The translations under genes and the position numbers were made by a program. This document shows positions 56,204 to 64,000 of a DNA stretch of 64,000 bases, piece after piece. Source of the stretch: an uncultured Winogradskyella sp. (GTDB lineage: Bacteria > Bacteroidota > Bacteroidia > Flavobacteriales > Flavobacteriaceae); NCBI RefSeq assembly GCF_947495255.1, contig NZ_CANLYI010000007.1, positions 292,037 through 356,036 on the forward strand. Reading direction: 5' to 3'. Every line of letters begins with the position of its first letter. The stretch's first letter is position 1. The notes under the pieces are model-generated. The model made no database searches. It saw nothing but the letters and a program-made list of their open reading frames with translations, and was not told where the DNA came from.

Positions 56204-56974
56204 GTGTACCAAATAATAGCATACCTAAAATTTCTAACAAAGTCGACCAATCAACATGGAGTTCATTCTCCTTTTGTTTACAATTTTGTAACCAAATGTT
56301 TGTACGATAAAACGAAATTCAATGATTACGAAATACTAAATCAATATAGAACTGATTTACTAAATTCAGATTCATTACTTCAGGTTATAGATTTAGGAGA
56401 AGGCTCCAAAAAACTCGATACTAAACAACGGCAAATAAGCCAAATGGCAAAAACGTCTAGTAGCTCTGTAAAAAACACAAAAACACTTTATCGTGTAGCT
56501 AAATATTTCGATTTTAAAAACAGTTTAGAATTAGGCACTTCTTTGGGTATGGCAACTTTTGCGCTTAGTATCGCTAACCCGAAAGCAAATATTACAACTA
56601 TTGAAGGCTGCGCAAACACTTCAACTTTTGCCAAATCTAAACTCGATAATTTAGATGTTAAAAATGTGAATTTCGAAGTTGATAATTTCACAAATGCTAT
56701 TCCTAATTTAACCGACAAGAATTATGATTTTATCTTCTTTGATGGTCACCATAACAAAGAAGCCACTATTCAATATTTTGAAGCTTTATTGCCCAAAATT
56801 CATAATGACACCGTATTTGTTTTCGATGATATTTATTGGTCAAAAGGTATGACAGAAGCTTGGGAGTATATCAAAAACCATGAATCCGTTAAAGTCACTG
56901 TAGATTGCTTTTATTTAGGCTTCGTATTTTTCAGAAAAGAACAAGTAAAAGAACATTTTAAAATTAGATTGTAA
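56204..56974 (+). CDS. Class I SAM-dependent methyltransferase, O-methyltransferase-like
   Basis: The 256-residue protein has the Rossmann SAM-binding pattern FDFKNSLELGTSLGMATFAL (about 103-122), the acidic residue after strand 2 in ITTIEGCANTSTFAKSKL, and DFIFFDGHHNKEATIQYFEA as motif post II, like the O-methyltransferase/DUF group of flavobacteria. An N-terminal segment of about 90 residues with KSTNQHGVHSPFVYNFVTKC is common in this group. It starts with GTG ten bases after the ABC-F gene stop, so both are likely one transcript. Its substrate is unknown. Confidence 0.88.
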   Translation: MYQIIAYLKFLTKSTNQHGVHSPFVYNFVTKCLYDKTKFNDYEILNQYRTDLLNSDSLLQVIDLGEGSKKLDTKQRQISQMAKTSSSSVKNTKTLYRVAKYFDFKNSLELGTSLGMATFALSIANPKANITTIEGCANTSTFAKSKLDNLDVKNVNFEVDNFTNAIPNLTDKNYDFIFFDGHHNKEATIQYFEALLPKIHNDTVFVFDDIYWSKGMTEAWEYIKNHESVKVTVDCFYLGFVFFRKEQVKEHFKIRL

Positions 56975-57061
56975 CATACTTACAACTTTGACGTCTTATT
57001 AAGAAATTACTGCAAAAACTAGTATCTTGCAGAGCATTTAAGCAACTAAGACTATTTAATT

Positions 57062-57751
57062 ATGAGTGACAACGTCATTGAAATTAGAAATATCATCAGA
57101 GATTTTAAATTAGGACAAGAAATTGTTCATGTTTTAAAAGGCATTGATTTAGATATAAAACGTGGCGAATATGTAGCAATTATGGGACCTTCTGGTTCTG
57201 GAAAATCTACACTTATGAATTTACTTGGTTGCTTAGACACACCAACTGCTGGTTCTTATAACCTAAACGGTAACGATGTGAGCGAAATGACAGACGATGA
57301 ACTTGCCGAAATTAGAAACACAGAGATTGGTTTCGTTTTCCAAACCTTCAACCTATTACCAAGAACGACAGCTTTAGAAAATGTTGCCTTACCAATGATT
57401 TATGCAGGAGCATCTAAAAAAGAGCGTAATGAACGTGCTACAGAGGTCTTAACTGATGTTGGACTTGCTGACCGAATGGATCATAAACCCAACCAACTTT
57501 CTGGTGGACAAAGACAACGTGTTGCTGTAGGAAGAGCCTTGGTAAATAAACCTTCTATTATTTTAGCAGATGAGCCAACAGGAAATTTAGATTCTAAAAC
57601 TGGAACCGAAATCATGGCACTCTTCGATGAGATTCATGCTAAGGGAAATACCGTAATTATGGTAACTCACGAAGAAGAAATCGCTGCACACGCTAAACGC
57701 GTAATTCGTTTACGTGATGGTGTAATTGAGAGTGATACTTTTAATCAGTAG
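57062..57751 (+). CDS. ABC transporter ATP-binding protein, LolD/MacB-type
   Basis: The 229-residue protein is an ABC ATPase of the LolD/MacB/FtsE group, which drives lipoprotein release, drug export or envelope tasks. Walker [16 protein letters not shown] is at about 41-55, the Q-loop region [19 protein letters not shown] near 90-108, signature [20 protein letters not shown] and Walker [21 protein letters not shown]. No partner permease lies next to it, so the assignment to LolCDE or MacAB is open. It is followed directly by a heptanucleotide repeat. Confidence 0.92.
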   Translation: MSDNVIEIRNIIRDFKLGQEIVHVLKGIDLDIKRGEYVAIMGPSGSGKSTLMNLLGCLDTPTAGSYNLNGNDVSEMTDDELAEIRNTEIGFVFQTFNLLPRTTALENVALPMIYAGASKKERNERATEVLTDVGLADRMDHKPNQLSGGQRQRVAVGRALVNKPSIILADEPTGNLDSKTGTEIMALFDEIHAKGNTVIMVTHEEEIAAHAKRVIRLRDGVIESDTFNQ

Positions 57752-57757
57752 TCTTTA

Positions 57758-57833
57758 GCTCTTGGCTCTTGGCTCTTGGCTCTTGGCTCTTGGCTCTTGG
57801 CTCTTGGCTCTTGGCTCTTGGCTCTTGGCTCTT
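57758..57833 (+). repeat. Heptanucleotide tandem repeat (GCTCTTG, about 10.9 copies)
   Basis: The unit GCTCTTG is repeated perfectly for 76 bases starting seven bases after the LolD-type stop codon and ending 49 bases before the adenosyltransferase start. It has no coding role that I can see. Perfect copies imply that the copy number can change by slippage. Confidence 0.95.
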
Positions 57834-57868
57834 AATGTTTAAAAACTTTCAGCATACAACTTAAACTC

Positions 57869-57876
57869 TTAACTTT
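57869..57876 (+). promoter_or_regulatory. Candidate -7 box of the adenosyltransferase gene
   Basis: TAACTTTG matches TAnnTTTG exactly and ends six bases before the start codon at 57883, so a transcript from here would be nearly leaderless. The -33 side (CTTTCA at 57845) is weak. Confidence 0.4.
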
Positions 57877-57882
57877 GTTTAC

Positions 57883-58458
57883 ATGAAAGTATACACAAAA
57901 ACAGGAGATAAAGGCACAACCGCACTTTTCGGTGGCACACGTGTCCCAAAACACCATATAAGAATAGAAAGTTACGGTACTATTGATGAGCTCAACTCTC
58001 ATATAGGACTCATAAGAGATCAAGATATAGATCAATTATACAAAAATACGTTAATGCATATTCAGGATCGCTTATTCACCGTTGGCGCAATCTTGGCCAC
58101 GGATCCCGAGAAAGCCGAATTAAAAAACGGAAAAGCACGCTTAAATATCCCGAAGATATCTAATAACGATATTGAGAAGTTAGAAAAGGAAATGGATCTT
58201 ATGGAAGATAGCCTTCCTCCTATGACGCATTTCGTATTACCTGGCGGACACCAAACCGTGTCATTCTGTCATATTGCACGTACAGTTTGCCGTAGAGCTG
58301 AGCGTTTAGCGTCACATCTTAATGACTTAGAACCGTTTCAACCTGAAACTTTAATGTACATCAATCGACTTTCTGACTATCTTTTTGTATTGGCACGGAA
58401 GTTGTCCTATGATTTACAAGCCGAAGAGATAAAATGGATCCCTCAAAAGAATTCATAA
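57883..58458 (+). CDS. Cob(I)yrinic acid a,c-diamide adenosyltransferase (PduO type)
   Basis: This 191-residue enzyme transfers the 5'-deoxyadenosyl group of ATP to reduced cobalamin, making adenosylcobalamin. The ATP-binding N-terminus MKVYTKTGDKGTTALFGGTR (residues 1-20) and the central FVLPGGHQTVSFCHIARTVC, followed by RRAERLASHLNDLEPFQPET, are the diagnostic PduO-type segments; RLSDYLFVLARKLSYD ends the trimer core. It lies just after the heptanucleotide repeat and has a possible TAnnTTTG box. Neighbouring genes give no cobalamin context. Confidence 0.95.
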   Translation: MKVYTKTGDKGTTALFGGTRVPKHHIRIESYGTIDELNSHIGLIRDQDIDQLYKNTLMHIQDRLFTVGAILATDPEKAELKNGKARLNIPKISNNDIEKLEKEMDLMEDSLPPMTHFVLPGGHQTVSFCHIARTVCRRAERLASHLNDLEPFQPETLMYINRLSDYLFVLARKLSYDLQAEEIKWIPQKNS

Positions 58459-58648
58459 ACTCAAAGCCTTTAGACCGTGAATAATGCAATATTCTAGTCT
58501 AAACATGTTGAATATTACACGTTCTTACTATTAATGATTAAACATTTATAAATGAACTTTGATTAATTCAAGATTCACAAAAATAAATGTTCAGCGAGAC
58601 AAATAAAATAAAATATTTATCCTAAGAGCTAATTAATTTAATTTTTTC

Positions 58649-58678
58649 TTGAATTGTTCAACTAAAGAATTATTTTTG
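58649..58678 (+). promoter_or_regulatory. Flavobacterial-type promoter of the DUF2795 gene
   Basis: TTG (58649-58651), then 19 bases, then TATTTTTG (58671-58678) form a complete consensus -33/-7 pair. The gene start is 25 bases further on. Confidence 0.7.
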
Positions 58679-58703
58679 CAAAAATTAAATTATACACGCA
58701 ATT

Positions 58704-58925
58704 ATGTATTGGACATTAGAATTAGCATCTTATTTAAGTGATGCGCCTTGGCCAGCAACCAAAGATGAGCTTATTGACTACGCAATTAGAACAGGAGCTC
58801 CATTAGAAGTCGTTGAAAATTTACAAGCAATTGAAGATGAAGGAGATTCTTACGACTCAATTGAAGAAATTTGGCCAGATTACCCAACTGATGAAGATTA
58901 CCTCTGGAATGAGGATGAATATTAA
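58704..58925 (+). CDS. DUF2795 small acidic protein
   Basis: The 73-residue protein matches the DUF2795 family: LELASYLSDAPWPATKDELI, DYAIRTGAPLEVVENLQAIE, then an acidic tail (YDSIEEIWPDYPTDEDYLWN). DUF2795 proteins are small helical proteins of unknown function, abundant in Bacteroidota. The strong promoter before it and the strong terminator after it (58942-58982) show a single-gene transcript, probably well expressed. Molecular role is not known. Confidence 0.9.
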   Translation: MYWTLELASYLSDAPWPATKDELIDYAIRTGAPLEVVENLQAIEDEGDSYDSIEEIWPDYPTDEDYLWNEDEY

Positions 58926-58941
58926 CACATAAAATTATCAC

Positions 58942-58982
58942 AAAAAAGTCTCTTGCGTTTCTATACCTAAGAGACTTTTTTT
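58942..58982 (+). terminator. Intrinsic terminator of the DUF2795 gene
   Basis: A 13-base stem (AAAAAAGTCTCTT with AAGAGACTTTTTT) with a 14-base loop ends in seven T. It starts 17 bases after the stop codon. Confidence 0.9.
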
Positions 58983-59050
58983 ATTTTCGGATGCTTTTTA
59001 ATTTGACATTAAAACTTAATCAGAAACTATAAAGTTTAATCTTGCCTATT

Positions 59051-59066
59051 GTCCCCTTGAGGGGAC
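59051..59066. repeat. GC-rich palindrome GTCCCCTTGAGGGGAC
   Basis: A perfect 6-base stem (GTCCCC with GGGGAC) closes a TTGA loop and stands out in AT-rich DNA; a further AGGGG follows at 59070. Similar palindromes are common between genes in Flavobacteriaceae as I recall, so it may be a dispersed repeat. It lies 80 bases before secA and could also be regulatory. Confidence 0.5.
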
Positions 59067-59145
59067 TTTAGGGGTGTTTTTAAAACAAACTAACTGAAAC
59101 AAAAACAAAGATTGTAACCAACCAATCTATTACAAAATATAAAAT

Positions 59146-62100
59146 ATGACCTTTTTAGATAAAGTACTTAAAGTTTTTCTTGGAGACAAATCCCAACAAG
59201 ACGTTGGTACAATTAAGCCAATTGTTGAAAAAATAAAAACTTTTGAGAAAGCATTAGAAGCTTTATCACACGACGAACTTAGAGCAAAAACAGCAGAATT
59301 TAAAGCTATCATTGCTGAAGCTAGAAAACCGCTTCAAACTAAAAAAGATGATCTTTTAGCTAAAGCTCAAGAAACAGAAGATATTGACGAACGTGAAGAC
59401 ATGTATCTTGAAGTCGATAAAATCGATGATGAAATCTACGAAGTAACTGAAGGTGTTTTAAACGATATTCTTCCTGAAGCATTCGCAGTTGTAAAAGAAA
59501 CAGCAAAACGTTTTGTTCACAATACTCAAATTCCTGTTACAGCAAACGCTTTTGACAGAGAAATTTCTGGAGCACATGATTATGTTACTCTAGAAGGCGA
59601 CCAAGCAATTTGGGCAAATTCTTGGGATGCTGCAGGTAAACCAATTACTTGGGACATGATTCATTATGATGTTCAACTTATTGGTGGTATTGCAATGCAC
59701 CAAGGAAAAATTGCAGAGATGCAAACTGGTGAAGGTAAAACGTTAGTAGCAACATTACCTGTATACTTAAATGCATTAGCTGGCAAAGGTGTTCACTTAG
59801 TAACCGTAAATGATTACTTAGCAAAACGAGATAGCGCGTGGATGGCACCTATTTTTCAGTTTCATGGTATGAGTATCGATTGTATCGATTACCACACACC
59901 AAACTCTGATGCACGTCGTAAAGCTTATAACGCAGATATTACATACGGAACAAATAACGAATTTGGTTTCGATTACTTACGTGATAACATGGCGCACTCG
60001 CCAGACGATTTAGTACAACGTCCGCATCACTATGCAATTGTCGATGAGGTCGATTCTGTATTAGTCGATGATGCACGTACACCATTAATTATTTCTGGTC
60101 CTGTACCAAGAGGTGACGAGCACGAGTTTGATGCTTTAAAACCTAAGGTAAATGCTATTGAAGAAGTACAACGTAAATATTTAGTAGGTGTTTTAGCAGA
60201 AGCAAAAAAATTAATTGCTGCTGGTGACACTAAAGAAGGTGGTTTTCAATTATTGAGAGCTTACAGAGGTATTCCTAAAAACAAAGCATTAATTAAGTTT
60301 TTATCTGAAGAAGGGATTAAGCAATTACTTCAAAAAACAGAAAACTTCTACATGCAAGACAACAATAGAGAAATGCCTAAAGTAGATGCAGAACTCTATT
60401 ATGTAATTGACGAAAAAAATAATCAGGTAGAATTATCAGATAAAGGTGTAGAATTCCTCTCTGGTGAAGATGATCCAGATTTCTTCGTAATGCCAGAAAT
60501 GGGAATGGAGATTTCTAAGATTGAAGCCATGGGATTATCATCTGAAGAAGAAGCAAATCTTAAAGAAGATTTATTTAGAGACTTTAATGTAAAGTCAGAA
60601 CGCATACATACGCTTAACCAATTACTTAAGGCTTACGCTTTATTCGAAAAAGACAATCAATATGTTGTAATGGACAACAAAGTAATGATTGTAGATGAGC
60701 AAACAGGTCGTATTATGGATGGTCGTCGTTATTCTGACGGACTTCACCAAGCTATTGAAGCTAAAGAAAATGTTAAGATTGAAGCTGCTACGCAAACTTT
60801 TGCTACAGTAACACTTCAAAATTATTTTAGAATGTACCGTAAACTGTCTGGTATGACAGGTACAGCGGTTACTGAAGCTGGTGAGCTTTGGGAAATCTAC
60901 AAATTAGATGTAGTTGAAATCCCTACCAACAGACCAATTGCAAGAGATGATAGAGACGATTTAGTTTACAAAACTAAACGAGAAAAATACAATGCCGTTA
61001 TCGATGAAGTTACTGCTTTATCTCAAGCCGGAAGACCAGTTTTAATTGGTACAACAAACGTTGAAATTTCAGAGCTTTTAGGAAAACTACTAAGTGTTCG
61101 TAAGATTCCTCATAACGTCTTAAATGCAAAACAACACAAAAAAGAAGCAGACATTGTAGCGCAAGCTGGTAATGCTGGCCAAGTAACTATTGCAACCAAC
61201 ATGGCTGGTCGTGGTACAGATATTAAATTAAGTGACGAAGTAAAAGCAGCAGGTGGTTTAGCCATTGTTGGTACAGAGCGTCACGATTCTCGTCGTGTAG
61301 ATAGACAGTTACGTGGTAGAGCTGGTCGTCAAGGAGATCCAGGAAGTTCACAATTCTATGTGTCTTTAGAAGATAACTTGATGCGTCTATTTGGTTCTGA
61401 GCGTATTGCTAAGATGATGGACAGAATGGGACTTAAGGAAGGTGAAGTGATTCAACACGGCATGATTTCGAAGTCTATTGAACGTGCACAGAAAAAAGTA
61501 GAAGAGAATAACTTTGGTGTACGTAAGCGTTTGTTAGAGTATGATGATGTAATGAATGCACAACGTGAAGTTGTTTACAAACGTCGTCGTAATGCCTTAC
61601 ATGGTGAACGTCTTAGAGTAGATTTAGCTAACATGATATTTGATACCTCCGAAGGTATTGCAATCAACAATAAGGATGCTAACGATTTTAAAAACTTTGA
61701 GTTTGAATTAATCCGTTACTTCTCTATGGAATCACCTATTTCTGAAGCTGAATTCGGAAAAATGGGAGCTCAAGAAATTGCAGGTGTAATTTACAAAGCA
61801 GCTTTTAAGCACTACAGAGAAAAAATGCAACGTGCGGCAGATTTAGCATTTCCTGTAATTGAAAATGTATACGATACACAACGCGATAAGTTTAAGCGTA
61901 TCGTTGTACCATTTACAGATGGTGTTAAGAATTTACAAGTGGTTACCGATTTAGAAAAAGCATACGAAACAAAAGGGAAACAGTTAATTAATGATTTTGA
62001 AAAGAACATTACACTTGCCATTGTAGATGATGCTTGGAAAGTACACTTACGTAAAATGGATGAATTAAAGCAATCGGTTCAGTTAGCTGTACACGAGCAG

Positions 62101-62499
62101 AAAGATCCATTATTAATTTATAAGTTTGAATCTTTTGAGCTGTTTAAAGCGATGATTGACCAAGTAAATAAAGATGTTATCTCATTCTTATTTAAAGGGG
62201 AAATTCCACAAGAAACAGCAGATACTATTCAAGAAGCAAGAGCACGTAAGCAAGAAAAATTAGAAACTAAAAAAGACGAGATTCCTAATTTAGATGAACG
62301 CTCATCTCAAAGCAGACAAGTAGGTGAAGGCGCTTCTCGCCAACAGCAAGTTGTAGAAACTATTGTTAGAGACCAACCAAAAATTGGTCGTAATGATAAA
62401 GTAACAATTAAGCATGTAATGAGTGGAGAAACTAAAGATGTAAAATACAAACAAGCCATTCCTTTAATTGATAAAGGCGAATGGGTACTTGTTGAGTAA
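59146..62499 (+). CDS. secA: Protein translocase subunit SecA
   Basis: SecA is the ATPase motor of the Sec channel. The 1117-residue protein is longer than the E. coli type (about 900), as usual in Bacteroidota, mainly through inserts near residues 50-110 and 340-460. Walker A MQTGEGKTLVATLPVYLNAL near 190-210, VDEVDSVLVDDARTPLIISG near 300, the helicase motif GTTNVEISELLGKLLSVRKI, TNMAGRGTDIKL, and RGRAGRQGDPGSSQFYVSLE are all present. The C-terminal zinc motif (CxCxS...CH) is absent; the protein ends KYKQAIPLIDKGEWVLVE. The 220-base upstream gap holds a palindrome but no clear promoter. A terminator follows at 62541-62572. Confidence 0.98.
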   Translation: MTFLDKVLKVFLGDKSQQDVGTIKPIVEKIKTFEKALEALSHDELRAKTAEFKAIIAEARKPLQTKKDDLLAKAQETEDIDEREDMYLEVDKIDDEIYEVTEGVLNDILPEAFAVVKETAKRFVHNTQIPVTANAFDREISGAHDYVTLEGDQAIWANSWDAAGKPITWDMIHYDVQLIGGIAMHQGKIAEMQTGEGKTLVATLPVYLNALAGKGVHLVTVNDYLAKRDSAWMAPIFQFHGMSIDCIDYHTPNSDARRKAYNADITYGTNNEFGFDYLRDNMAHSPDDLVQRPHHYAIVDEVDSVLVDDARTPLIISGPVPRGDEHEFDALKPKVNAIEEVQRKYLVGVLAEAKKLIAAGDTKEGGFQLLRAYRGIPKNKALIKFLSEEGIKQLLQKTENFYMQDNNREMPKVDAELYYVIDEKNNQVELSDKGVEFLSGEDDPDFFVMPEMGMEISKIEAMGLSSEEEANLKEDLFRDFNVKSERIHTLNQLLKAYALFEKDNQYVVMDNKVMIVDEQTGRIMDGRRYSDGLHQAIEAKENVKIEAATQTFATVTLQNYFRMYRKLSGMTGTAVTEAGELWEIYKLDVVEIPTNRPIARDDRDDLVYKTKREKYNAVIDEVTALSQAGRPVLIGTTNVEISELLGKLLSVRKIPHNVLNAKQHKKEADIVAQAGNAGQVTIATNMAGRGTDIKLSDEVKAAGGLAIVGTERHDSRRVDRQLRGRAGRQGDPGSSQFYVSLEDNLMRLFGSERIAKMMDRMGLKEGEVIQHGMISKSIERAQKKVEENNFGVRKRLLEYDDVMNAQREVVYKRRRNALHGERLRVDLANMIFDTSEGIAINNKDANDFKNFEFELIRYFSMESPISEAEFGKMGAQEIAGVIYKAAFKHYREKMQRAADLAFPVIENVYDTQRDKFKRIVVPFTDGVKNLQVVTDLEKAYETKGKQLINDFEKNITLAIVDDAWKVHLRKMDELKQSVQLAVHEQKDPLLIYKFESFELFKAMIDQVNKDVISFLFKGEIPQETADTIQEARARKQEKLETKKDEIPNLDERSSQSRQVGEGASRQQQVVETIVRDQPKIGRNDKVTIKHVMSGETKDVKYKQAIPLIDKGEWVLVE

Positions 62500-62540
62500 C
62501 AAATGTCTGCGAAAGCAGCCATCTTATTATAAAATTCTAA

Positions 62541-62572
62541 AAAATCCTGATGTTAACGCGTCAGGATTTTTT
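62541..62572. terminator. Intrinsic terminator after secA
   Basis: A perfect 10-base stem (AAAATCCTGA with TCAGGATTTT) with a 10-base loop (TGTTAACGCG) and a T6 run. A related sequence with the same loop core recurs at 63652-63687. Confidence 0.92.
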
Positions 62573-62779
62573 ATGCTTATACGTCAATGATAACCGCGAT
62601 TTATCTGTGTAATATAGCTGCTAAATAACTTAAACTAAATGATGACATAAGTCATCTTTTCATCCTATCTCCTATTCTATCTTTAAGCAAACAATTAGAA
62701 AAGTTATATCTAATAAAAACTACCTCAAATTATAAACACTCCAATCGCTATAATTAATAAGAAACAGGTAAAATATACT

Positions 62780-63571
62780 ATGAAAACAAATCTATTTATT
62801 GTTATACTACTTATAGGATTCATAAGCTGTAACACCAATCAAAAAAATACGCCTTACGCAAAAGCCGAAAATACAAATGAGGCATTGGGACAAAATACTC
62901 AATTGAACGAAAAGGGTTATCTATTAATGAAACAAAAGTGCTATATCTGTCATTTTGAAAAACCAGAGCCTTCAAAAAAAGACCAAATGATAGCACCACC
63001 AATGTTAAGAATTCAAGAACATTATAAACCAACCTATCCAAATAAAGCAGAATTCGTTGATGCCGTTGTAGCCATTGTTAAAAACCCATCATTAGAAAAA
63101 ACATTAATGCCTGGTGCAGTGAAGAAATTTAATCTAATGCCTAAACTAATCTATGACGAAGCAGAGTTACATTTAATTGCAGAAACAATGTATGATTATG
63201 ATTTTGGTTCAGCACCAAAAATGAACATGCAAATGAATGGTAGTGCATTAACATTAAACAATGGTGAAAAGTGGGTTCTAAAAAAAGAATCTATAGAACA
63301 AATTAATGCTGTTGTTAAAAAAATAAATGATTACGACTCGTCTGATATTGCAGATTATAATCAATTAGGAAAAGATATATTTAACGATGCAAAAGCGATA
63401 ATGTTAGAAGATGACTATACTGGCGAATTATTTGACCAAATACATAATTTCTTCTTTGGTATAGAAAATAACATGCATACGCTAATGTCAACGACTTCTA
63501 CAAATGAGGCAGAAACACAATTGGAAGAATTAAAAACTAAATTTAAAGAGTTTCACAACTATTTTAAATAA
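62780..63571 (+). CDS. Cytochrome c-like lipoprotein with one haem site
   Basis: This 263-residue product has a lipoprotein signal peptide ending in the lipobox GFISC (Cys17) and a single haem-attachment motif C54-Y-I-C57-H58. A possible distal Met is in NLMPKLIYDE near residue 119-128 (also LMPGAV near 110). The region at about 45-140 thus resembles a small class I cytochrome c; the C-terminal 120 residues are helical (EQINAVVKKINDYDS, LEELKTKFKEFHNYFK) and were not recognised. The protein should be in the periplasm, anchored to a membrane, as an electron carrier or redox sensor. It stands alone and is followed by a terminator. Confidence 0.82.
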   Translation: MKTNLFIVILLIGFISCNTNQKNTPYAKAENTNEALGQNTQLNEKGYLLMKQKCYICHFEKPEPSKKDQMIAPPMLRIQEHYKPTYPNKAEFVDAVVAIVKNPSLEKTLMPGAVKKFNLMPKLIYDEAELHLIAETMYDYDFGSAPKMNMQMNGSALTLNNGEKWVLKKESIEQINAVVKKINDYDSSDIADYNQLGKDIFNDAKAIMLEDDYTGELFDQIHNFFFGIENNMHTLMSTTSTNEAETQLEELKTKFKEFHNYFK

Positions 63572-63651
63572 AACATAAGCACAGTTGGCAAAAACCTGTT
63601 TAGTACAAGCTTAAATCTGTATGCTTAGACATAAGCGCAACAAATTGAAAT

Positions 63652-63687
63652 AAAAAATCCTGATGTTAACGCATTGGGATTTTTTTG
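63652..63687. terminator. Terminator after the cytochrome lipoprotein gene
   Basis: AAAAAATCCTGATG pairs with CATTGGGATTTTTT, using two G-U wobbles, around a TTAACG loop, with T7 after it. It repeats the secA terminator core (ATCCTGATGTTAACGC), so the two look like copies of one element. Confidence 0.8.
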
Positions 63688-63690
63688 TTT

Positions 63691-63849
63691 CAACCACTCA
63701 CGTCACTTGGAGTGAAATTTCTCTCTCTAAAATTTTGTATCGAGAAGCTTTCGTACAACAATGCTTCTCGATACTATTTGCTCATGCTTCACAAATCACT
63801 CGAACTGACGTTGGATGTAAAAATTAAAATAATACACCAAAACTCAAAA
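63691..63849. repeat. 159-base palindromic intergenic repeat, copy 1
   Basis: The unit carries nested inverted repeats. The outer arms are CGTCACTTGGAGTGAAATTT and, in reverse, AAATCACTCGAACTGACG. An inner 12-base stem (GTATCGAGAAGC, 63737-63748, with GCTTCTCGATAC, 63763-63774) closes a 14-base loop. No coding frame is present. Confidence 0.92.
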
Positions 63850-64000
63850 CAACCAATAACGTCACTTCGAGTGAAATTTCTCTTTCTGAAATTTTGTATC
63901 GAGAAGCTTTCGTACAACAATGGTTCTCGATACTATTTGCTCATGCTTCACAAATCACTCGAACTGACGTTGGATGTAAAAATTAAAATAATACACCAAA
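63850..64000. repeat. 159-base palindromic intergenic repeat, copy 2 (cut by window end)
   Basis: This is a direct repeat of 63691-63849 with only a few base differences, for example TTCGAGTGA for TTGGAGTGA, and ggttctc for gcttctc, which breaks one pair in the inner stem. The first copy has one outer-arm mismatch that the second lacks. Confidence 0.92.

Larger units (their letters stand above)
63572..64000. other. Non-coding end of the window
   Basis: The 429 bases after the last gene hold a terminator (63652-63687) and two copies of a 159-base palindromic repeat (from 63691), the second cut by the window end. No open frame of note was seen. Confidence 0.8.

Noticed and set aside
57758..57833. 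A CRISPR array or a coding repeat
   Set aside because: The units are seven bases with no spacers, and no frame of useful length passes through them.
59130..62522. Several minus-strand frames over secA
   Set aside because: All are antisense to conserved SecA motifs and serine/phenylalanine-rich in the way of shadow frames.
63691..64000. A CRISPR array
   Set aside because: Units are 159 bases long without unique spacers and contain nested inverted repeats.

Overview
The window looks like chromosomal DNA of a member of the Flavobacteriaceae (Bacteroidota). The evidence is AT-rich DNA, a type IX secretion sorting domain on the protein at 6790-8262, a PorV/PorQ-type outer-membrane protein, DUF721 beside recF, a long SecA without the zinc tail, and promoters of the flavobacterial form (TTG about 19 bases upstream of TAnnTTTG). 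The genus cannot be read from the sequence. Sulfotransferases and the sugar genes would fit a marine or surface-living strain, but that is inference. I saw no tRNA, rRNA, CRISPR array or insertion sequence.

Region 1 (1-22539) is mostly housekeeping: recF, a small lipoprotein and a DciA-like DUF721 protein; a penicillin-acylase-family hydrolase with a small membrane protein; a GH30 glycosidase lipoprotein facing a secreted beta-helix T9SS cargo across a strong shared terminator; a C5-cytosine methyltransferase overlapped by a small PD-(D/E)XK-like gene (a probable restriction-modification pair); a cyclophilin-FKBP fusion; RecQ; kdsD-tatC-lptB; TerC; phosphatidylserine synthase; and a PorV-like protein with a DUF4105 membrane protein.

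Region 2 (22540-54222, all on the minus strand) is a surface polysaccharide cluster of about 32 kb, read from wza at its right end, where a good promoter is visible. In transcription order it holds Wza, Wzc (with a tyrosine-glycine repeat tail), a short initiating sugar transferase, a UDP-sugar dehydrogenase and a UDP-GlcNAc 4-epimerase (together a UDP-GalNAcA-type route), a frameshifted epimerase pseudogene, Wzm and Wzt (an ABC exporter with a C-terminal sugar-binding domain), a radical SAM-pyruvyltransferase fusion, many GT2/GT4 glycosyltransferases, two sulfotransferases, NeuB - acetyltransferase - NeuC (nonulosonic acid synthesis without NeuA), an O-antigen polymerase/ligase-type membrane protein and a second, long initiating sugar transferase. 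The product is predicted to be an acidic, possibly sulfated and pyruvylated glycan. Parts of both the ABC-dependent and the Wzy-dependent export routes are present, with no Wzx flippase in view.

Region 3 (54223-64000) returns to housekeeping: an ABC-F ATPase, a methyltransferase, a LolD-type ATPase followed by a heptanucleotide tandem repeat, a cob(I)alamin adenosyltransferase, DUF2795, SecA and a one-haem cytochrome-like lipoprotein. The window ends inside a tandem pair of 159-base palindromic repeat units.

The strongest candidates for something little described are the radical SAM-pyruvyltransferase fusion translationally coupled to Wzt, the methyltransferase/PD-(D/E)XK pair, and the hybrid export machinery of the glycan cluster.
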